Assembly: GCA_002450925.1 (NCBI GenBank)
Contig: DKAU01000126.1
Span: 36,173 to 45,869 of the forward strand
Direction: 5' to 3'
DNA: 9,697 nt
Source of the DNA: Thiobacillus sp. UBA6918
GTDB lineage: Bacteria > Pseudomonadota > Gammaproteobacteria > Burkholderiales > Thiobacillaceae
Under the pieces are notes generated by a model. That model did not search any database. It saw only the letters and a list, made by a program, of their open reading frames with translations, and was not told the DNA's origin. Below, piece after piece: positions 7,044 through 9,697 of the stretch. Position 1 is the stretch's first letter. The number at the start of each line of letters is the position of its first letter. The translations under genes were made by a program, and so were the position numbers.

Positions 7044-7676
7044 CTATTCGCCTTTCTTGTAGCCTGTCACCATGGATCTGGCCAGGTTCTCGCGATGCAG
7101 AAAACTGGCTACGGCAACACCCGCAATGTGCAAAAAGACCAGTAGCAGCGTCAGGTTCGAAAGCGCCTCGTGCGTTTCTTTCCAGAACTCGTCTTCTTCG
7201 TGTTCGCCGTTGCCGTTTTCCTTGTTATTTCCGTTTTCACGCTCATCGCCGTGGGCGTATGCAGACTTGATGAGCGTGGACTCCTTGCCTGCAAGCGGTC
7301 CGTGCCCCTCTGCGCCGTATGCCTCAAGTCCACTCCATGTTGTGGCTGCAAGGGAAAGCAGCAGTGCAAAAACCATCCAGCCCCCCAGCGGGTTGTGTCC
7401 AATATAATGGATGGGATTTCCCGAGAGCATCGATTTGGCATATTCAATTGCTGCTTTTGGCCCATAGGCGAAGTCGGAAAACCTGGCGTACTTTGTTCCA
7501 ACAAACCCCCAGAGGATTCGGAACACGAGCAGCGCAATTACCCCGTAACCCGAATAAATGTGCAGCATGCTCTCATCCTCGCCGCTGAGATAACCGACCG
7601 TAAACAGGACAACCAGGCTCCAGTGGAACAGGCGCACTGCGATGTCCCAAACCTTGATTTTCTCTCCAGCAACCAT
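7044..7676 (-). CDS. Cytochrome b561-family (Ni/Fe-hydrogenase-type) membrane protein
   Basis: A 210-residue inner-membrane protein of the di-haem cytochrome b type that passes electrons between the quinone pool and a partner redox protein. It begins with the typical KVWDIAVRLFHWSLV (His18 in TM1). TM2 (about 39-60) starts with LHIYSGYG (His39), TM3 is at about 99-115, and TM4 (about 171-192) has ETHEALSNLTLLLVFLHIAGV (His169, His183). These four histidines are in the expected haem-ligand places. Length is normal for the family. Between TM3 and TM4 lies an unusual charged low-complexity loop rich in Asn, Glu, Gly and His (residues 140-165). An AAGGA site lies 7-8 bases before the ATG. The gene follows a small secreted protein gene by 36 bases and precedes the phosphatase gene by 44. 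No c-type cytochrome or hydrogenase subunit is in the window, so the redox partner is unknown. The secreted 134-residue neighbour is one possibility. Confidence 0.9.
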   Translation of the reverse strand: MVAGEKIKVWDIAVRLFHWSLVVLFTVGYLSGEDESMLHIYSGYGVIALLVFRILWGFVGTKYARFSDFAYGPKAAIEYAKSMLSGNPIHYIGHNPLGGWMVFALLLSLAATTWSGLEAYGAEGHGPLAGKESTLIKSAYAHGDERENGNNKENGNGEHEEDEFWKETHEALSNLTLLLVFLHIAGVAVASFLHRENLARSMVTGYKKGE

Positions 7677-7712
7677 GAAATATTCCTTGGCAAGAACCGA
7701 TCAATAAACCAT

Positions 7713-8117
7713 TTACTGCTTGCGCCCTGGCAGTGCAAGCTCAAAAGTCTTTCCACCATAACCGTACTTCTGGTCGCGCGACTGTATGACCACGACATTG
7801 ATGTCGCTCGGGATTGTTACCCCGTATAAATCCCTTGTAAATGGCTGCTCGCCGGCGTGGTCGTGCCAAAGCTTGCGCTCGCCAAACACTCTGCCGTCAC
7901 GCGACATCACCCGGAAAGCATCTGCGTACCGATCTGGCGTATCGTAGGGAGAAGAAACAGTCACATCGAAATCATAGCGATTGGCACCGCTTGGCCTCGC
8001 GCTTGCGCCAACCACGTCCGGATACTTTTGCTCGGCTGCTTGAACCGTTTGGCTCTGTCCGAAAAAGACCAATGCAGAGAAAAAGATAATTGAAAGAACC
8101 GCGTTTCGACGTTTCAT
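7713..8117 (-). CDS. Small secreted protein of unknown function
   Basis: A 134-residue protein. The start is set at the ATG at 8117 because it gives a clear signal peptide (MKRRN, then hydrophobic LSIIFFSALVFFG, cleavage near VQAA before EQKY). The longer open frame upstream runs through the macrodomain gene. The mature part of about 106 residues is probably one beta-rich periplasmic domain: YDFDVTVSSPYDTPDRYADAFRV, GRVFGERKLWHDHAGEQPF with two close histidines (His85, His87), and a C-terminal YGYGGKTFELALPG. I recall uncharacterised proteins with these same blocks in other proteobacteria, but no function. There is no cysteine, so no covalent haem or disulfide. It lies 25 bases after the macrodomain gene and 36 bases before the cytochrome b gene. 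Cotranscription with the latter suggests an envelope redox role, which is inference. Confidence 0.75.
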   Translation of the reverse strand: MKRRNAVLSIIFFSALVFFGQSQTVQAAEQKYPDVVGASARPSGANRYDFDVTVSSPYDTPDRYADAFRVMSRDGRVFGERKLWHDHAGEQPFTRDLYGVTIPSDINVVVIQSRDQKYGYGGKTFELALPGRKQ

Positions 8118-8142
8118 GTGGAATCCCGAGGTTTTCTGGCAA

Positions 8143-8658
8143 CTAGGCAGATTCGTTGAGTATAGCCTTGTAAATAACGAGGTCGGCATTGGAAAAGCAG
8201 CAGAAAATGACCTCCTCCAATATACCCTGCAATTGCACCGCGTTGCGTACAGTAAAGACTGCGATCCTGGCGGCGGGTTCCTTGGGGTATCCGTAAACGC
8301 CTGTGCTAATGGCAGGGAAGGCCATGGACTTTGCGCCGAGGCCTGCTGCAAGCTCGACAGAGCGCCTGTAGCAAGAGGCCAACAACCCCGGTTCTCCAGC
8401 GTTGCCTCCATGCCATACAGGCCCAACGGTGTGGATGACATATCGGGCAGGCAGCCGGTACCCACGAGTGGCTTTGGCATCGCCTGTCTTGCATCCGTAA
8501 AGCGTTTTGCACTCTGCCAGCAGTTCAGGCCCGGCTGCACGATGGATGGCGCCATCGACCCCGCCACCCCCAAGCAACGACGAATTCGCTGCATTCACAA
8601 TTGCATCGACATCAAGTGTCGTGATGTCAGCCTGTATTGCACGAAGTGTTGCTGTCAT
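8143..8658 (-). CDS. ymdB: Macrodomain ADP-ribose hydrolase (YmdB-like O-acetyl-ADP-ribose deacetylase)
   Basis: A 171-residue cytoplasmic protein formed by a single macrodomain, the usual length for the YmdB/MacroD type. Family enzymes cleave O-acetyl-ADP-ribose and remove mono-ADP-ribose from acidic residues, and E. coli YmdB also influences RNase III. Visible motifs: QADIT with Asp11 for adenine binding, IVNAANSSLLGGGGVDGAIH (residues 21-39) with the catalytic-loop Asn and Asp, HTVGPVW, and the phosphate-binding FPAISTGVYGYP (114-125). The frame reads much like the E. coli protein along its length. A GGGAG site lies about 9 bases before the ATG. It is 29 bases downstream of the GGCT-like gene and 25 bases upstream of the secreted-protein gene. 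The symbol is by similarity only, and orthology is not proven. Confidence 0.92.
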   Translation of the reverse strand: MTATLRAIQADITTLDVDAIVNAANSSLLGGGGVDGAIHRAAGPELLAECKTLYGCKTGDAKATRGYRLPARYVIHTVGPVWHGGNAGEPGLLASCYRRSVELAAGLGAKSMAFPAISTGVYGYPKEPAARIAVFTVRNAVQLQGILEEVIFCCFSNADLVIYKAILNESA

Positions 8659-8687
8659 CTGGATGTGCTCCCATGTTGACTACCGTT

Positions 8688-9188
8688 TTAGCGGTAAATG
8701 GACAGTTCCCTTTCGTGTCGAGATTTGTCTGGGTCCGGTAGGGCTTCAACTTCAGAAATGGCAAGAATGTAGTCTGCAGGCAGGCCGTGCTCGCGGGCGC
8801 CTCGAACAACATGCTCCTTGTACCATTCATAGGGTTTTCGTTCGGGGTCTATATGTGTTGCGTAGTAGGTAACGGCATTCATTTCCCTGTCGTCATGTGT
8901 GTAAACTGAAATGCACTTCTCTTCATAACCATCCCCCAATCCTTCAGCCTTGTCCAAAACTGGTTTTTCTGAAGCCTTTATTTCGAACACGACTCCATAC
9001 ACCACATCTCTTTCGTTGTTTGTAAACTTGGCATCGCATTTGCCGGAACCGTCCTTGCTTTTCTTGTGAAACCGCAATTTATGATTTGGCAGTCGTGCAA
9101 CGGTCAACGCACGCGCTGATGGCGCCCTGTCCCTAAGCCGGGGCGTTGACATGTTTGAACCATATGAGAAGTAAAGAATGGAGTCCAT
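8688..9188 (-). CDS. Gamma-glutamylcyclotransferase-like (AIG2/GGCT fold) protein
   Basis: A 166-residue cytoplasmic protein. GGCT enzymes cyclise the gamma-glutamyl group of gamma-glutamyl amines or peptides to 5-oxoproline, and the fold also occurs in proteins of other or unknown activity. The N-terminus has the family signature LYFSYGSNMSTPRL (YGSNM at 9-13). Then come KLRFHKKSKDGSGKCDA, the YGVVFEI strand, the catalytic-glutamate region AEGLGDGYEE (Glu82 expected as the general acid/base), VTYYATH, and the long C-terminal PYEWYKEHVVRGAREHGLP. All the parts of an active enzyme seem to be present. The substrate cannot be read from the sequence. No clear Shine-Dalgarno precedes the ATG, but that start is forced because the signature begins a few residues later. 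The gene is somewhat AT-richer than the kinase region and lies just downstream of the attC-like site, so recent arrival is possible but not shown. Confidence 0.85.
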   Translation of the reverse strand: MDSILYFSYGSNMSTPRLRDRAPSARALTVARLPNHKLRFHKKSKDGSGKCDAKFTNNERDVVYGVVFEIKASEKPVLDKAEGLGDGYEEKCISVYTHDDREMNAVTYYATHIDPERKPYEWYKEHVVRGAREHGLPADYILAISEVEALPDPDKSRHERELSIYR

Positions 9189-9264
9189 TGCAACTGATGC
9201 TCGTATAAACCCATTTGCAAAAGTGGCGCCGAGTGTGGATTTGCAAGTAGATTCAGAACGCAGT
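9189..9264 (-). other. Non-coding leader between attC-like site and the GGCT-like gene
   Basis: These 76 bases contain two copies of ATTTGCAA (9213-9220 and 9239-9246 on the plus strand). A third TTGCAA overlaps the start codon (9188-9193), at 26-27 base spacing. A promoter for the downstream minus-strand run could lie here, but I see no convincing -35/-10 pair. Confidence 0.35.
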
Positions 9265-9317
9265 GTCTAACAGGTACTTCAAATTAGCCGAAGCCGCTGA
9301 AGCGCGTCGGGTTGAGC
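9265..9317 (-). other. Candidate integron attC (59-base-element-like) site
   Basis: Read on the minus strand, it starts one base after the cupin stop with GCTCAAC (9317-9311), which fits the inverse core RYYYAAC. It ends with GTTAGAC (9271-9265), which fits the core GTTRRRY. Between them CTTCA and TGAAG can pair as inner arms around a GC-rich loop, and CCGACGC can alternatively pair with part of GCGGCTTCGG. The plus-strand reading resembles the aadA-type element in its left half (GTCTAACA...TTCAA...CCGA). At 53 bases it is slightly below the usual size range, and the outer arms pair imperfectly. Confidence 0.45.
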
Positions 9318-9695
9318 TTACCCTTGTTTGACTATGTCGACCGAAATCTCCACCGCCGGAACCGTTCCTCTGTTCTCCAGCCAGTGTAAAGTGTTCCTGT
9401 CCTCTGGCCAGCCCACTCCCGGCCCGTAGTCCGTAGCGACACCGTTTCGATGGTCAGTGATTGTTCCTTGCAATATGTAGACGGTGCCGGGCCTGCCAAT
9501 GTGGTCGTGAATTGGGCCGAAGACGCCCCCAGGCTCGATGGTTACCATGCGCATTCGAAGTTGGCGCCCAGCCATGCCCTCAATCTCAGGGCCAAGGTCA
9601 ACCGTTGTGAGTAACTCCACCGTAACACCCTTTGTCTCAGGTACAAGCTGTTCGTTGCTCATGGTGCTGTCCTTTCTGCGCTTACAGGGGCTAAC
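9271..9695 (-). mobile_element. Candidate integron gene cassette carrying the cupin gene
   Basis: The segment has cassette layout. A core-like GTTAGCC lies at 9695-9689 (one base off the GTTRRRY consensus), followed by a leader of about 26 bases, one gene filling nearly all the space, and an attC-like element directly after its stop that ends in GTTAGAC. No integron integrase or attI is in the window. If real, the array would continue beyond the right edge, because cassette genes normally point away from the integrase. No attC-like site is visible after the GGCT-like or macrodomain genes, so the array would end here. Confidence 0.4.
9318..9662 (-). CDS. Small single-domain cupin protein
   Basis: A 114-residue cytoplasmic protein made of one cupin barrel. 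Cupin motif 1 is seen as GPIHDHIGRPGTVYILQG with His52 and His54 of the HxH pair. The glutamate normally four to five residues later is missing (Gly/Thr in its place). Motif 2 is WPEDRNTLHWLEN with His93 and Asn97. Three of the four usual metal ligands are therefore kept. The N-terminal part (VTVELLTTVDLGPEIEGMAGRQL) forms the leading strands. Such small cupins include metal-binding enzymes, isomerases and sensors, and the specific activity cannot be read from the sequence. An AAAGGA site lies 7 bases before the ATG. The stop codon runs directly into an attC-like site, and the gene is probably a cassette, separate from the operon further left. The cupin fold call is firm and the function open. 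Confidence 0.85.
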   Translation of the reverse strand: MSNEQLVPETKGVTVELLTTVDLGPEIEGMAGRQLRMRMVTIEPGGVFGPIHDHIGRPGTVYILQGTITDHRNGVATDYGPGVGWPEDRNTLHWLENRGTVPAVEISVDIVKQG

Positions 9696-9697
9696 GT

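Noticed and set aside
7170..7829. A 219-codon plus-strand open frame over the cytochrome b region
   Set aside because: Antisense to two genes with clear protein features. The Cys-rich product has no domain logic.
8118..8594. Extended N-terminus of the 134-residue secreted protein
   Set aside because: The extension overlaps the macrodomain gene in a wrong frame, and the ATG at 8117 starts a clean signal peptide.
8659..8687. Possible attC after the GGCT-like gene (GTCAAC just past its stop)
   Set aside because: Only 29 bases separate it from the macrodomain gene. That is too short for an attC site, and no matching GTTRRRY core follows.
8679..8695. Small inverted repeat TACCG/CGGTA at the end of the GGCT-like gene
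   Set aside because: Five base pairs with no T tract on the minus strand, so not a credible terminator.

Overview
The window looks like chromosomal DNA from a Gram-negative proteobacterium. A betaproteobacterium, perhaps of the Nitrosomonadales/sulfur-oxidiser type, is my best guess. The guess rests on a ClpB very close to the E. coli type, several Sec-exported proteins, a lipobox lipoprotein, a BarA-like tripartite hybrid kinase and a hydrogenase-type cytochrome b. The taxonomic call is inference from gene content and cannot be fixed from the sequence alone. No rRNA, tRNA, CRISPR array, transposase, integrase or phage gene is visible.

Left part, plus strand (1-2533): the 3' half of clpB runs in from the left edge and ends at a strong intrinsic terminator. 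After a short leader come two overlapping genes for small secreted DUF302 proteins (ATGA overlap, good Shine-Dalgarno sites). One carries the paired-cysteine motifs of DUF302 and the other belongs to a cysteine-free variety. They converge on a minus-strand lipoprotein gene of unknown function (2551-3111).

Centre and right, minus strand (9188 down to 3192): seven genes lie head to tail with gaps of at most about 50 bases. In order they encode a gamma-glutamylcyclotransferase-like protein, a YmdB-like macrodomain ADP-ribose hydrolase, a small secreted protein of unknown function, a cytochrome b561-family membrane protein with a charged, Asn/Glu/His-rich loop, a tyrosine-phosphatase-like protein, a tripartite hybrid histidine kinase (PAS, HisKA, ATPase, receiver, HPt) whose GTG start overlaps the phosphatase stop, and a third secreted DUF302 protein with a Met-rich segment. 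A clear minus-strand terminator follows the last gene. The arrangement suggests an envelope redox or metal module (cytochrome b plus exported proteins) together with its own phosphorelay. The physiological role is not established.

Right edge (9265-9697): a small cupin gene sits between what look like integron recombination core sites. An attC-like inverted-repeat element begins immediately after the cupin stop codon, and a near-consensus core site lies just upstream of the start, at the window edge. This looks like one integron gene cassette, but no integron integrase is in view, so it is a candidate only.

The observations most worth following are the cupin cassette, the three DUF302 genes of two kinds on both strands around the lipoprotein, the Met-rich DUF302 protein, and the translationally coupled phosphatase/hybrid kinase pair behind a cytochrome b.
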